From Clostridia bacterium (GTDB lineage: Bacteria > Bacillota > Peptococcia > DRI-13 > UBA5745), in assembly GCA_018434325.1 (NCBI GenBank), contig JAHDPO010000049.1:1-64000 (forward strand): 64,000 bases of DNA. The letters are read 5' to 3'. The notes under the pieces were generated by a model. The model was not told the origin of the DNA. It did no database searches and worked only from the letters and a program-made list of their open reading frames with translations. A program made the position numbers and the translations under genes. This document shows, in pieces, positions 1 to 9,106 of this stretch (the stretch's first letter is position 1; each line of letters begins with the position of its first letter).

Positions 1-95
1 AAGGCCTTCCCCTTGTTTTTTGTGCCTAATTGAAGGCTAAAATGGTGATGCAGCCCTCTATTTAAGGTGTTTTCTTGCCTGAATATCTCAAACAA

Positions 96-140
96 GGGCG
101 TATCGCCCAACGTTTTTTATTAACGTTTTGCGACACGCCC
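96..140 (-). terminator. Long hairpin downstream of the leftmost gene
   Basis: Two 17-base arms (96-112 and 124-140) pair with only three mismatches around a T-rich loop. The structure lies just past the stop of the leftward gene at 173. No clear T-tract follows on the minus strand, so it may be a terminator or an mRNA-stabilising or regulatory hairpin. The rest of 1-172 shows no gene that I can support. Confidence 0.4.
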
Positions 141-172
141 AGCATAATAATCGGGAATAAAAGTCCCTCCAT

Positions 173-820
173 TTATCGTTCCTCCATTTCTTCGGCGGCT
201 TCCTCGTCAAAATCCTCCTGATAATCGAGCAATCGCCGGTAGCGTTCTCTGTCCTCCTGCGCCTGCGGTGAGTTTAAGTATTCCGTCAGCCGCATATCCC
301 CACGGGATTTTTCCAACAGGGCTTCGATGCCGGTTCCTTGCTGATAAATTGCGATAAGCTGGTTGAAATCGTAGATTTCCTTTTCATCAGCATAGGCCAT
401 GAGCTTTTCGACATTTTCAATCCCCGTTGAAATGGGAATAGACAGATTATCCATAGACTGATACCATGGGCAATTACGGTTATACTCCAACAGGCAGCTA
501 TCATGGTCAAGGTCGAGGGTAATTCGCATTCCCAGTCCACTTTTCTGCGAAAATGCCTGTTCGCAGCCTGCGGCTTCTTCATCGGTAAGGGGCTTACAGA
601 ACATATCCACATCACGGAGACGGAAAAGACAATACTGCCCCTCATAATCCAAATGCGCAAAAATGTGTGCAATCGTTTCTGGAAAGTTATCTGGCTGTTG
701 TTGAATTGCTTTGGCTTGCGAAAGGCGAAAAAGAGGTGACAGGGCGTTTGCACCCCAATCCGCAAAAAAAGCATGGGTTTCCCCATGCTCAATGATGTTG
801 TAAATTGCTCGGTTTCCCAT
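173..820 (-). CDS. Hypothetical ICE protein, acidic C-terminus
   Basis: A 215-residue soluble protein with no signal peptide or membrane segment. The ATG start is preceded by AGGAGGG, which overlaps the end of the upstream gene, so the two are probably co-translated. The C-terminal 40 residues are rich in Glu, Asp and Arg and likely helical. The opening, about 15 residues including IIEHGETHAFFADWG, and the remaining pattern resemble hypothetical proteins that ride in clostridial ICE operons, but I recognise no named domain. It follows the Tad-like gene block and could be cargo or a regulator. Function unknown. Confidence 0.75.
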   Translation of the reverse strand: MGNRAIYNIIEHGETHAFFADWGANALSPLFRLSQAKAIQQQPDNFPETIAHIFAHLDYEGQYCLFRLRDVDMFCKPLTDEEAAGCEQAFSQKSGLGMRITLDLDHDSCLLEYNRNCPWYQSMDNLSIPISTGIENVEKLMAYADEKEIYDFNQLIAIYQQGTGIEALLEKSRGDMRLTEYLNSPQAQEDRERYRRLLDYQEDFDEEAAEEMEER

Positions 821-831
821 AAGCTGCCCTC

Positions 832-1611
832 CTAACGCTCATATTCTTCTTCGGCGTCCAGCGTGTTTTCAGCCAGCATAGCATATTCCGCTTTTGAATG
901 TTCTTTCAGCAGCGCATGATCCGCCATGTAGTCCAGACAACAGTTCATGGCATCCAGCTCCTGCTCTGTGGCATTTCTCAGCGGACCGGAGCCATAAGAG
1001 AACACCGTTACCGTAGCCGTACACGGCGGCCGGAGATCTCCGGTCATCAGCATCTCCCTATACTGTGGTGCGTCTTTCACATCATCTTGACCGACACTTC
1101 CCGGCATCAGAAATCCATCCATTACACTATTGTGAGGTAGATGGACTTGTGAAAAGACAATCCCGTTCTCTCCGCAAAGCTGGTCAAGCATCTGATTTTC
1201 ATGCTCGCAAAACTGCTCTCCGTGCCTGCCTTTCATTCTGTAATCGCACAGCATATACGGAGGACCGTTCAGGTCATTTATGCTTTCAAGATACAGACAT
1301 TGGTGCTGCAACTTCGTCAGACAAGCCTTTGCTTCCAAGGAATACGCCCACGATGAAGAATAATGCTCCACCTCTTTGTCCTTGAAATAGATAAAGCCCT
1401 CATGGTCACGGGTCATATATTCCACGCCAAGATGGTAGGGCTTGGTATAGGTTCCGTCCTCTACGCTTTCGTACAGGCGGTCAAGGGCAGCCAGTCCAGC
1501 TTGATTCAGGTAGCCGTTGATGCCCAGCTCCACCAACTTCAGATGTTCGGGGGAAAGATTATCGCCATCGTTGGTTTTCTGCAATATAGCAAGTATTTTA
1601 TCCATTTTCAT
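832..1611 (-). CDS. Hypothetical ICE protein
   Basis: A 259-residue cytosolic protein. The frame is open further upstream, into the preceding gene, but the ATG at 1611 is chosen because GAGGTG lies eight bases before it and it begins 11 bases after the upstream stop. It has no membrane segments. The middle is Cys/His-containing (CEHENQMLDQLCGE) and the end is acidic (DAEEEYER). No known family is recognised. It sits between a secreted Trp-rich protein and another hypothetical gene in the last part of the leftward operon that is visible here. Confidence 0.7.
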   Translation of the reverse strand: MKMDKILAILQKTNDGDNLSPEHLKLVELGINGYLNQAGLAALDRLYESVEDGTYTKPYHLGVEYMTRDHEGFIYFKDKEVEHYSSSWAYSLEAKACLTKLQHQCLYLESINDLNGPPYMLCDYRMKGRHGEQFCEHENQMLDQLCGENGIVFSQVHLPHNSVMDGFLMPGSVGQDDVKDAPQYREMLMTGDLRPPCTATVTVFSYGSGPLRNATEQELDAMNCCLDYMADHALLKEHSKAEYAMLAENTLDAEEEYER

Positions 1612-1622
1612 TATCAGACACC

Positions 1623-3335
1623 TCACTTTATCGGACGAATATGCCAGTCGGAAAACAAAGAATCCCGGATGGTCAAATCGTCCGTCAGGTTGATTTGCAA
1701 CATTCCTGCCGGTGTCCATGCGTCGATACACTCCGCATAGATTGTATATCGTCCGTCAGGAAACCAAACCGGCGAAAAGTGGCAGGGGCGGCCATATGTG
1801 CTGTACTTGTTTTTCTGAAATTCAAAGGTACTGGAATACCCGGTGTTCAGCCGTTTAAGCAGCCGCCAATAAGTTGCATAGTTAAATTCAGGGAAGTATG
1901 CCACCACATTCTGCACACCGGTGATATGGCTGCTGGGTGCGGAGGAACGGACCTGTGCCGACACGTTGGCATTTAGTCCATATCCACTTTTCATTGTCTT
2001 GCCAGAAGCCGTAGGCGATTTTGCATCCGGCTTGGTCTGCATTTCAGCGGTCAAGGTTGCCGAATAAGAGAGCCAGGCATATTCCCACCACCCCCTATCT
2101 ACCCACTCTCCATCATCTTCCCAAGAACCGCCGCCGTTGCCATCATCATACCAATTCCAATCACTTTCCCATACCCAATATTCATGCCACCAGCAGTCCC
2201 ACTCTCCCCATGAGAGGGAGGTCACATTCGGTTTGCTGGGTTTGGCTGAGATGGAGAAACCATCGTTGCGGTCGTTGGCCTGCGGATCGGGCGGCGGATT
2301 CCTATCAAGGTCTACAATCTGTGCCGCAATCTCACTGCTGCTCACAGAACAGTTGCTGGAAACGGTAATCGTAATAAATCCCGGCTCTTTGGGGGTACGC
2401 CATTTCACCCATGCAAGCTGGGAGCCACCGTCAGGGATATAGATACTATTATGGGAATAGGTTCTGCCGTTGATAGTAAACCTTGCGTATGCAGGATTAT
2501 CCGGTGTTTTTTGTGAACCGGCGGAAAGCGTGACGGCCGTGATGACTTCGGTATCACAACGGTAAGTCACATTGCTCTCCCTTGGCGGCTCCGGGTCAGG
2601 CTCGGAAAAGCGGATAATGCCCAGCCCCAAGCTTGCTATGATGGTTTCATCATTCTGCGCCTGTGTGGTTGAGCCGCCCCATGCAGGGAAACCCAAATCC
2701 GGGGTTTCAAGAAACATGGACAGCGGCAGATTTTTATGAGATAAAGATACCATCTTGCTCCGCAGACCGTTTCCAGCCTGTTTGTTGTAAAGCGCGGCTT
2801 CTGTGGCAGTCATCGCAAACATGACACCGGTGTACTTAAAATACGCTATCGGTTCCAAAAGGATTTTATAATCCCCACCGATCAGGGTGTCATAGTCAAA
2901 GCCTGCGGCATTCGCTATGTCCCGAATAGTTCCTTCACGGCAGAAGTAGTTTCGGATAGCTGTAATGTTGCTGGAGCCGTTTGAGCTGATGATGCGGGGC
3001 ATGGCATTTGCTGGCTTAAAAGATGTATAGCCGTTTTGCTTTGGTGACAGTGTATAACCATTTTTATAGCTGATTTTGCTTTTATATTGAAAATGAATGG
3101 CTATATCACTATTTGCGCCATTCGATAAATCAATCGGCGTTGATGCAGGTGTATTGTCGCTGTCACGAACAATCGTGATGCGTACACCGTCACGCCCCGG
3201 CGTCCATGAGTTCTGACTGGTTCCCTGATTCATGCCGCCACCGCCGCCGTCAATGTTGGGGTCTGCGGCAAAAGCGGGAACGGATAAAGAAAAAAGCATT
3301 GCCAGTAAAAGCAATGCACAAATCAATCGTTTCAA
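1623..3335 (-). CDS. Secreted Trp-rich protein of the Tad-like cluster
   Basis: A 570-residue protein with a clear Sec signal peptide: MKR, a hydrophobic core, and a likely cut after AFA at about residue 23. It starts with TTG behind GGAGGTG. After a Gly-rich stretch come Ser/Thr/Asn-rich regions of extracellular character and an extraordinary acidic segment at about residues 372-424 with roughly 13 tryptophans. There is no LPXTG or C-terminal anchor, so it should be released or held by partners. It lies directly after the pseudopilin genes of the Tad-like cluster, separated from them by an intrinsic terminator. An exported pilus-associated protein or adhesin is a reasonable guess, not shown. 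Confidence 0.75.
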   Translation of the reverse strand: MKRLICALLLLAMLFSLSVPAFAADPNIDGGGGGMNQGTSQNSWTPGRDGVRITIVRDSDNTPASTPIDLSNGANSDIAIHFQYKSKISYKNGYTLSPKQNGYTSFKPANAMPRIISSNGSSNITAIRNYFCREGTIRDIANAAGFDYDTLIGGDYKILLEPIAYFKYTGVMFAMTATEAALYNKQAGNGLRSKMVSLSHKNLPLSMFLETPDLGFPAWGGSTTQAQNDETIIASLGLGIIRFSEPDPEPPRESNVTYRCDTEVITAVTLSAGSQKTPDNPAYARFTINGRTYSHNSIYIPDGGSQLAWVKWRTPKEPGFITITVSSNCSVSSSEIAAQIVDLDRNPPPDPQANDRNDGFSISAKPSKPNVTSLSWGEWDCWWHEYWVWESDWNWYDDGNGGGSWEDDGEWVDRGWWEYAWLSYSATLTAEMQTKPDAKSPTASGKTMKSGYGLNANVSAQVRSSAPSSHITGVQNVVAYFPEFNYATYWRLLKRLNTGYSSTFEFQKNKYSTYGRPCHFSPVWFPDGRYTIYAECIDAWTPAGMLQINLTDDLTIRDSLFSDWHIRPIK

Positions 3336-3347
3336 GTTTCCACCTCC

Positions 3348-3386
3348 AAAATAAAAAGGGATACAGCCGTCAATAGCTGTATCCCT
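3348..3386 (-). terminator. Intrinsic terminator
   Basis: An 11-base perfect inverted repeat (3357-3367 with 3376-3386) has an 8-base loop and on the minus strand is followed by TTTTTATTTT. It lies between the small anchored protein gene and the secreted Trp-rich protein gene. It would end or attenuate the Tad-like operon before the downstream secreted gene. Confidence 0.85.
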
Positions 3387-3405
3387 CTGAATAGGTTATT
3401 CCGTT

Positions 3406-3930
3406 TTACATATCGCCAACCGGATCACCGGTTCCTGCGTTGGGGGCAGTTTTTGTTTCGTTTTCTTCTCCGCTATCTTCAACCCAACCAAAGCCCGGAA
3501 CGTAGATTGCGCCATCTGAACGCTTTTCTCCGCCTTGCGGCTGCTCCTGCTTCGGTTCAGTCTTGGGAGAATTGGCTGGCGGAGGACTGGAGGGAGGAAC
3601 GGCCTCTGACGGTGACTTTGGTTTCCCATCAGACGGCTTGCTTACCTGTCCCTGCGGTTCAGTGCTGGCAGGCGGCGCAGTCTGTTCCGGTGTTTCTGGC
3701 GGCGTGACCGCAGATGTGTTACCGTCCTGCTTGACCTCCGGCGTTGTTTCCGGCTTAATTTCCGGCACAAAAACCTCAACCTCGGCAGGGGGTGTACTCC
3801 CCACAGGGGTTTCCGGCGGCTGACCGCCCATATTGCTGATATAATAGAAAAGTCCTCCTGCAAGGCAGACTGCCACAAGGGACAATGCGGTGATAACCGC
3901 TTTTTTCTTGGCTGTATAATTCTTTTTCAT
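3406..3930 (-). CDS. Membrane-anchored Pro-rich protein (DUF6550-like)
   Basis: A 174-residue protein with a basic N-terminus, one membrane segment at about residues 12-32 (ALSLVAVCLAGGLFYYI), a long extracellular Pro/Glu/Thr-rich stalk, and a short conserved-looking tail motif, IYVPGFGWVE, at about residue 142. This layout matches small proteins found in clostridial ICE Tad-like clusters that are filed, as I recall, as DUF6550. It follows the TadE-like gene after 130 bases and ends just before a terminator. It may be a minor accessory subunit that spans the cell wall. The family name is from memory. Confidence 0.7.
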   Translation of the reverse strand: MKKNYTAKKKAVITALSLVAVCLAGGLFYYISNMGGQPPETPVGSTPPAEVEVFVPEIKPETTPEVKQDGNTSAVTPPETPEQTAPPASTEPQGQVSKPSDGKPKSPSEAVPPSSPPPANSPKTEPKQEQPQGGEKRSDGAIYVPGFGWVEDSGEENETKTAPNAGTGDPVGDM

Positions 3931-4060
3931 ATGATGGCCTCACTTTCATATTGTTATGAATGGTTCAGCCCTATTTACCCATATCGCTGTTTTTACCCAA
4001 CTTCATTATATCCTGAATCTTCCTGCGCGTCCAGACATTTCAGCGGGCAGCAATCGTCTT

Positions 4061-4597
4061 TTAGAATTTGGGCATATAGGCTGACCGTGTACGAAGTTCC
4101 ATCTGTAACGGCGGGAGCTTCCCCCAGCCGAAGGACAGAGGGATTTCAATGGTAATGCGGGCGTCCGCTTCCAGATTGTTGTCGGCGTTCCCCGGCGTCA
4201 GGGGTGCGTTGGACAATTCCACGGAAAGCCCTGACAGGCGGTATTCGTAACCCTCCGCCTGCCGCTTGATGTGGTAGCCGTCCTGCTCATCCGTGCCAAG
4301 CAGATTGTCAAGGCGGTAATACACATCATCATAGTCAAGGTTCTCCTGCCAGCTATCGCCGGACAGGATATAACCGCCGGAGTACCCTTCACGCAGTCCG
4401 TTGTAGGCTTCGTCATAATTGGTGGTGACTACGGTGATGACCGCCTGCTGGAGTCCGTCACGGACACCCTGCACCATGATCCCCAGCCTGAAAAACTCCG
4501 AGACGGCGCAAATCAGGAGCAGAAGCCCTAAAATCAGGGCAACCGTCAGGGGCGTTGAACCGCCTTTTTTATCTTTTATGATTTTTTTCAGTTGCAT
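4061..4597 (-). CDS. TadE-like pseudopilin
   Basis: A 178-residue protein with a short basic leader (QLKKIIKDKKGGSTP) followed at once by a long hydrophobic helix (residues 16-38) and then a soluble domain of about 135 residues. This is the layout of TadE/TadF minor pilins, which are kept in the membrane by the N-terminal helix. Thr-Pro-Leu-Thr-Val follows the Lys-Lys-Gly-Gly, a plausible prepilin-peptidase site. The gene is 14 bases from the DUF4320 gene and in line with TadB/TadC and CpaF homologues. Likely a minor subunit of the same pilus or pseudopilus. Confidence 0.75.
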   Translation of the reverse strand: MQLKKIIKDKKGGSTPLTVALILGLLLLICAVSEFFRLGIMVQGVRDGLQQAVITVVTTNYDEAYNGLREGYSGGYILSGDSWQENLDYDDVYYRLDNLLGTDEQDGYHIKRQAEGYEYRLSGLSVELSNAPLTPGNADNNLEADARITIEIPLSFGWGKLPPLQMELRTRSAYMPKF

Positions 4598-4611
4598 AAG
4601 CTCTGCCCCCC

Positions 4612-5013
4612 TTACTTGTAATAGACTTCGGATTTCCCGGTTGCTTTGGCGTGAAGTTCAATAGGAAACGGGCCAAAGATGAAAAATCCAATGTCCACCG
4701 TATCGGTCAGAACCACCTCAATATCTCCGTTAAGCTGTACCTTTCGTCCGCTGTAATAGTCACAGTCCCAGCGGATGTCCGGGTCAAGGCCGGTCTGCTC
4801 CCGCATATCCGAGATACGGGACTCCACGCTGGTGCTTCCCTTGATTTCCGCTTCACGCACAATCTCCGCGGCGAAAATATCAAGCTGCTGTTTTGTGGTA
4901 AAGACCGGAAACAGGGAGACGGCAAAGGATACCACCAGCAGCAGGCAGAGAATGCCGACAGCCACATCAAGATAGCCCTCGCCTCGTTTTGATTTCAGTA
5001 TTTTTCTAATCAT
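4612..5013 (-). CDS. DUF4320 family pilin-like protein
   Basis: A 133-residue protein that begins MIRKILKSKRGEGYLD and continues directly into a hydrophobic helix at about residues 16-38, then a mixed soluble domain with an Asp/Arg-rich centre. This matches DUF4320, small pilin-like proteins always found near TadB/TadC-type genes in clostridial mobile elements. The Arg-Gly-Glu-Gly-Tyr junction before the helix recalls a prepilin-peptidase cut site and is nearly repeated (SGEGFVD) in the 94-residue pilin-like protein at 15,823. Probably a pilus or pseudopilus subunit. Confidence 0.8.
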   Translation of the reverse strand: MIRKILKSKRGEGYLDVAVGILCLLLVVSFAVSLFPVFTTKQQLDIFAAEIVREAEIKGSTSVESRISDMREQTGLDPDIRWDCDYYSGRKVQLNGDIEVVLTDTVDIGFFIFGPFPIELHAKATGKSEVYYK

Positions 5014-5024
5014 AGCCGCACCCC

Positions 5025-5900
5025 CTAAAACATTCCCGACATGGCGCCGAGAATCTGATACCCCATGACACCCATATACAGGAGCAGCATACAGCCAAGG
5101 AGCAGGAAGGAAAACTTGCGGATTTTGGGCGGGCGTTCCATCGCCAGCCGCTTTAGTCTCTGCAATTCCAGTTGTTTAAGGTCGTGAGAGAGCATTTGAA
5201 AGAACACCACGCCGTCATCACCGCGGAGAACTCCAATCAATCCCCGCACAATATCCGAAAGCATGGCACTGGACACTCTGGCCTCAAACCGGGTCAGCGC
5301 CCCCTCATAATTGCCGGTACGCATATCCGAGGTGGTGATGGTAAGCTCGTTTTTCATGGCTCTCCCAGCGTTCTTTTGATAATGCTCTAAAATGGAAAGT
5401 ACATCACGGCTTGCCTTCAGCTCCTGTACCAGTGTTGACACAAAACGGGGCAGTTCGTATTCTATATCCTGCCGCCTTGCGGTAATGAGCTTTTCCGCCT
5501 TGGTGCTTTCTGTAAAGTACACGGCAATCCCAATGATTACAAACACCGGCGACAGGATCGGCAGAAACAGCAGACACGGAACAACACCTGAAAAAATCAA
5601 TCCTGCCTTTACGATTGCCTGTGCCGCATAGACCTCTGCGGTCATGGGAATTTCAGCGGATTTGAGAATGGCGGTCAGCTTGCGTTTTTTGTATTCGTCC
5701 ATGGGCAGGATTTTTGACAGCTTAACCGCCAGTTCCATAATAAAGGCGTCGGAATCCCGTGCCTGCTTTTTCGTCTTTTTTCCCATGCCGAGAATCGCCT
5801 TGGTTGCCTTATAGGTCGGTACGCTGAGAAGCTCCGCCATAATAAGATAAAGCCCTGCCGTCAGAAACAGGGCGAAGAAAATTAAAATCATACTGTGCAT
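5025..5900 (-). CDS. tadC: TadC-like type II secretion F-domain protein
   Basis: A 291-residue inner-membrane protein. A first membrane helix (residues 1-25) is followed by a cytosolic domain, two helices near residues 100-135, a second helical cytosolic domain (ELKASRDVLSILEHY to SDIVRGLIG) and a C-terminal helix. This is the GspF/TadC fold that forms the membrane platform for pilus assembly. It is 14 bases downstream of the TadB-like gene and upstream of the two pilin-like genes. Such paired F-domain proteins work with one CpaF/TadA ATPase, which is encoded about 2 kb upstream. Confidence 0.8.
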   Translation of the reverse strand: MHSMILIFFALFLTAGLYLIMAELLSVPTYKATKAILGMGKKTKKQARDSDAFIMELAVKLSKILPMDEYKKRKLTAILKSAEIPMTAEVYAAQAIVKAGLIFSGVVPCLLFLPILSPVFVIIGIAVYFTESTKAEKLITARRQDIEYELPRFVSTLVQELKASRDVLSILEHYQKNAGRAMKNELTITTSDMRTGNYEGALTRFEARVSSAMLSDIVRGLIGVLRGDDGVVFFQMLSHDLKQLELQRLKRLAMERPPKIRKFSFLLLGCMLLLYMGVMGYQILGAMSGMF

Positions 5901-5914
5901 TGTATCGCGCCTCC

Positions 5915-6847
5915 TTATCGCTTGTACTCTATGGGGCGTGTGTGTTTCGCAACGGCCGCTACCGATACAAAAATCATTCCGGCGCAGATTGCCAGCAGTA
6001 TCTTTCCAAAGTCAGTAAACATCAAGGTGTGATACCAGTCCTGATTGAGAAAATACATCAGTGGAACGCTGCCCAAAAGGAGTACCACCATCGTGATATA
6101 CTCCTTGACCGGCTCAAACAAAAGCAAGTCCAGTTCAGCCGATACCACACGCATATCCGACAGCTTGGCGACAATAGGCGGCAGAATGTTTTTCAAGTTG
6201 TAATCATCCTGACACGCTATCACCGCGTCCACCCATTCATGGAAAACACTGTTGTCAATCCCTGCTTTTAATCCTTCTAAGGCTTCCTTAGTATTGGAAT
6301 TGATGAGCTTTGCCTGCAAGAGAAAGTTTCGGAATACCTCGGCCACCGGGGGATTTAAGTAAGGCTGGTTTTCCTCAATGGCGCGGATAATCGTGTTTTT
6401 CCCTCTCAGGTAGCTGGTCGTGATGATGGACAGCGCCGTTTCCAGTTCGGTGTTGATCTGCTTCTTATGCCTGCCTGCGGTCAGCTTCACAAAATAAAAC
6501 GGCAAGAGCGCAAACCCCACCGCCAGTACCGGCACAAGAAAGCTGTTTTTCATGGTGAGGGCAATCATAGCACCCACCACAAACAGAAACATGGACAGGA
6601 TACAGAGTGCCGTAAACTGTCCGCTTTTTCCGGTGATACGCAAAATCTCCTTGGTTTCAATAAAAAGCAGTTTCAGTCCTTTGGGCTGCTTATTCTTTCG
6701 GCTCTTGGCAATCCTGCTTTTGAGTGTGGTGTTTCGGGGCTTCACATAATCCGCAAGCCCCTCCAAAAAAGTAAAGGGCGATAACGAAAGCAGGATAAAA
6801 CTGCCCGTTACCGCCAGTAAAAACGCAATCGTCACAAGTATTGTCAC
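5915..6847 (-). CDS. tadB: TadB-like type II secretion F-domain protein
   Basis: A 310-residue integral membrane protein. It has an N-terminal helix, a basic cytosolic stretch (SRIAKSRKNKQPKG), two adjacent helices at about residues 80-125, a large cytosolic F-type domain and two C-terminal helices with a short loop. This is the topology of TadB in Flp/Tad pilus systems. Its start overlaps no gene; a 289-residue hypothetical gene ends four bases before it. It should form the inner-membrane platform with the TadC-like protein and the CpaF ATPase. Confidence 0.8.
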   Translation of the reverse strand: MTILVTIAFLLAVTGSFILLSLSPFTFLEGLADYVKPRNTTLKSRIAKSRKNKQPKGLKLLFIETKEILRITGKSGQFTALCILSMFLFVVGAMIALTMKNSFLVPVLAVGFALLPFYFVKLTAGRHKKQINTELETALSIITTSYLRGKNTIIRAIEENQPYLNPPVAEVFRNFLLQAKLINSNTKEALEGLKAGIDNSVFHEWVDAVIACQDDYNLKNILPPIVAKLSDMRVVSAELDLLLFEPVKEYITMVVLLLGSVPLMYFLNQDWYHTLMFTDFGKILLAICAGMIFVSVAAVAKHTRPIEYKR

Positions 6848-6851
6848 TGTG

Positions 6852-7721
6852 TCAAACCTCCATTTCCTCTAAATCCTCCATCAAGTCCTCATAACCCTTA
6901 TACCGTGTCACGGTATCGGACACTTCCTGCAAACCATCCACCATATCCTGATGGGTTTGTGGCAGGCTTTGGGATGCAATCTCCTTTGCCACCTCCAAAA
7001 AGCTCCCCAAAAAGCCCCAGCAGCTATCGGTTTCTTCTCCATTCTCATAAAGCCGAAAGCCATAGCATTGCCCGGAAAGGTAGTAGTCATAGCACTCCAC
7101 CTCGGATTTCAAAAGCGCCTTTGCTTTGTCGTAGCTCTCCGGTGTCAGGTTGCCGTACTCCTTTTCGATGTCCTCCGCTGTGGCATAAATCCAGCCCACC
7201 TGACCGGAATCCCATTCGGCGTGCTGCGCCCTGCCAAGAAAAGAGCTGACCGACATACTGAGCATGGAGTGGTCGTATAGGTTCAGGGGCAGGATGATAT
7301 TTTTCTCCGCAGCCAGTGCATAGAGGTCAGCGTTGGGCAGGGAATCCACAAGGCTTTCAAAAGCCTCCTGCCGATTCACTTCCAGCCTGCCCTCAATAGA
7401 AGCCTCGTGATACCATTTCTTAAAATGGGTATCATAGCTGCTGATTTCCCAGCTTGCTGCCGAACGGTCATATTCCAGCTTCACCTTGTCTGTCTTGCCG
7501 GATTTCACATAGGCAATGAGGGTGTCGGGTGAAACACTGTCACGCACCAAAGTCTTGAGTAAATCGTTGGTGTCCTCGAAATTATGCTGATCCCCAAGGT
7601 TATACCGGCTGTGCCAGCAAATCATATGCCCGAAGTTGTCGTAGTCGGTGCGGGGGTTCAGCGGTTCATCATCCATCATAATTTGCAGAAGATAAGGTGC
7701 TTTATAGGCTACCATGCTCAT
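6852..7721 (-). CDS. Hypothetical ICE protein
   Basis: A 289-residue soluble acidic protein with no signal peptide. An early stretch (FGHMICWHSRYNLGD, about residues 32-46) looks like a conserved signature of proteins carried by clostridial and Tn916-type elements, where a His/Trp/Arg cluster is usual. The C-terminus is strongly acidic (EDLMEDLEEMEV). It is inserted between cpaF and tadB, so it is co-transcribed with the Tad-like genes, though it is probably not a structural part. Function unknown. Confidence 0.75.
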   Translation of the reverse strand: MSMVAYKAPYLLQIMMDDEPLNPRTDYDNFGHMICWHSRYNLGDQHNFEDTNDLLKTLVRDSVSPDTLIAYVKSGKTDKVKLEYDRSAASWEISSYDTHFKKWYHEASIEGRLEVNRQEAFESLVDSLPNADLYALAAEKNIILPLNLYDHSMLSMSVSSFLGRAQHAEWDSGQVGWIYATAEDIEKEYGNLTPESYDKAKALLKSEVECYDYYLSGQCYGFRLYENGEETDSCWGFLGSFLEVAKEIASQSLPQTHQDMVDGLQEVSDTVTRYKGYEDLMEDLEEMEV

Positions 7722-7736
7722 TGTAATGCACCTCCC

Positions 7737-9092
7737 TTACGCACTTAAAAGCCGCTGCTGTAATTTCAGCGGCATACCGTTCTCTCTAAGCCGCTTGCAC
7801 AGGCTCTCAGACGGTTCATGAACCTTTTCATAGTGACCGATGATCTTGGGCTTTCCATTTTCCGTGAGGGTGTCGGTGATATTGAAGCGGTACAGGGTGC
7901 GCATGACAGGCGCCCCCGCTTTTACACCCACGCACTCGGCAATCTCCATCAGGCGGCGGCTGTTGTCCTCCAGCTTCTTGGCAAAGGCCACCACGGGAAA
8001 GCCCCTTGTGGCAAGTCCCATCAAGGTGGCATCATCCATGGAGCTGCTTTCCTTGCACAGCGCCGCCATGCGGTAATAGGTATCCTCGCAGCCGTTGGCG
8101 TGAATGGTGGTCAGGGAGGTATGGCCGGTATTCGCCGCTTTGATGGCTTGCAGGCTTTCCTCGCTTTTCATTTCCGCCACCACAAGGAAATCCGGGTGCA
8201 TGGTAAGGGCAAGCTCCAAGAGCTTCACCATGGACACCACCTGTTTGGGATCGTCGGACTCCTTGGTGATGAAGTGAATGACATTATTAAGGACCCTGCC
8301 CAATTCATCACGCTTTACGCTGTCAAACTCACGGCAGCCCTTTTCAATGGTAATCAGCCGCTTGTCGTTAGGTATCTGATCGAGTATCCAGCTCATAAGC
8401 GTCGTTTTGCCGGAGGAAGTCGCCCCGGTCATGCACATGGAAACCCCATAATTGAAAAACACTGAAAGCATATCCAGCATTTCGGCGGTGGCAGTCCCAT
8501 AGCTGACAAATTCCTCTTTTTTGAGCTTGCGGGGGTTGACGATACGAATAGATACGGACAGCCCCTTGTCCTCGTCCACAATGCCGGGAGATGTGGCGGT
8601 AATACGGATTTTGTTGGAAAGATGGCCGATCACATAGGGCTTGGCATTGTCCAGTATCATGCCGGACTTGTGCAGCATACGCTTGATGACATCAAGGGCG
8701 TGCTGGGGTGAGGTAAAGGCTTCCTTGGTGGGGAGTACCTCGCCGCTTGCATAGATGACCTTCACATCGTCCCACTGGTTGATGTTGACTTCCTCTACAT
8801 CATCACGATAGAGGTACTTGGAGAGAAAGGAAAAGCCGGTCATTTCTCCATACAGGAGTTCGGCAAGCTCATCCGGTTCCATGCCGTCCACGCCGAGCTG
8901 CTTTTCTTCAAGATATTTGCGGATATAGCTGCCGATCAACGTCCGGCTATGCTCCGGGTCATCTTTTAGCTGGTCGGCATAGTTCTTGGTGATGTACTCC
9001 TGCACATCCTTCAAGACCTCGGCAAAGGGGCGCAGGCGGGTTTCCCCGCCCATCAATCCCACATTGTTATGAATATTTAAGACATTCTGCAA
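7737..9092 (-). CDS. cpaF: CpaF/TadA-type secretion ATPase
   Basis: A 451-residue hexameric-ATPase homologue of the CpaF/TadA/VirB11 family, which powers pilus assembly or secretion from the cytosolic face. The N-terminal domain (residues 1-150) ends in SNKIRITATSPG; Walker A is GATSSGKTT at about 224, a Walker B-like region reads FLVVAEMKSEES, and GHTSLTTIHAN matches the family His box. A TTG at 9092 is chosen because GGGAGG lies seven bases before it; a TTG at 9110 would lack a site. It is flanked by CpaE-like, TadB and TadC genes, which supports a Tad-type machine. Confidence 0.9.
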   Translation of the reverse strand: MQNVLNIHNNVGLMGGETRLRPFAEVLKDVQEYITKNYADQLKDDPEHSRTLIGSYIRKYLEEKQLGVDGMEPDELAELLYGEMTGFSFLSKYLYRDDVEEVNINQWDDVKVIYASGEVLPTKEAFTSPQHALDVIKRMLHKSGMILDNAKPYVIGHLSNKIRITATSPGIVDEDKGLSVSIRIVNPRKLKKEEFVSYGTATAEMLDMLSVFFNYGVSMCMTGATSSGKTTLMSWILDQIPNDKRLITIEKGCREFDSVKRDELGRVLNNVIHFITKESDDPKQVVSMVKLLELALTMHPDFLVVAEMKSEESLQAIKAANTGHTSLTTIHANGCEDTYYRMAALCKESSSMDDATLMGLATRGFPVVAFAKKLEDNSRRLMEIAECVGVKAGAPVMRTLYRFNITDTLTENGKPKIIGHYEKVHEPSESLCKRLRENGMPLKLQQRLLSA

Positions 9093-9106
9093 TTTACGTC
9101 CTCCCT

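Noticed and set aside
7818-8465. A 215-residue rightward open frame opposite cpaF
   Set aside because: It lies wholly inside the well-supported cpaF gene, has no ribosome site, and its His/Gly-rich chain is typical of an antisense shadow.
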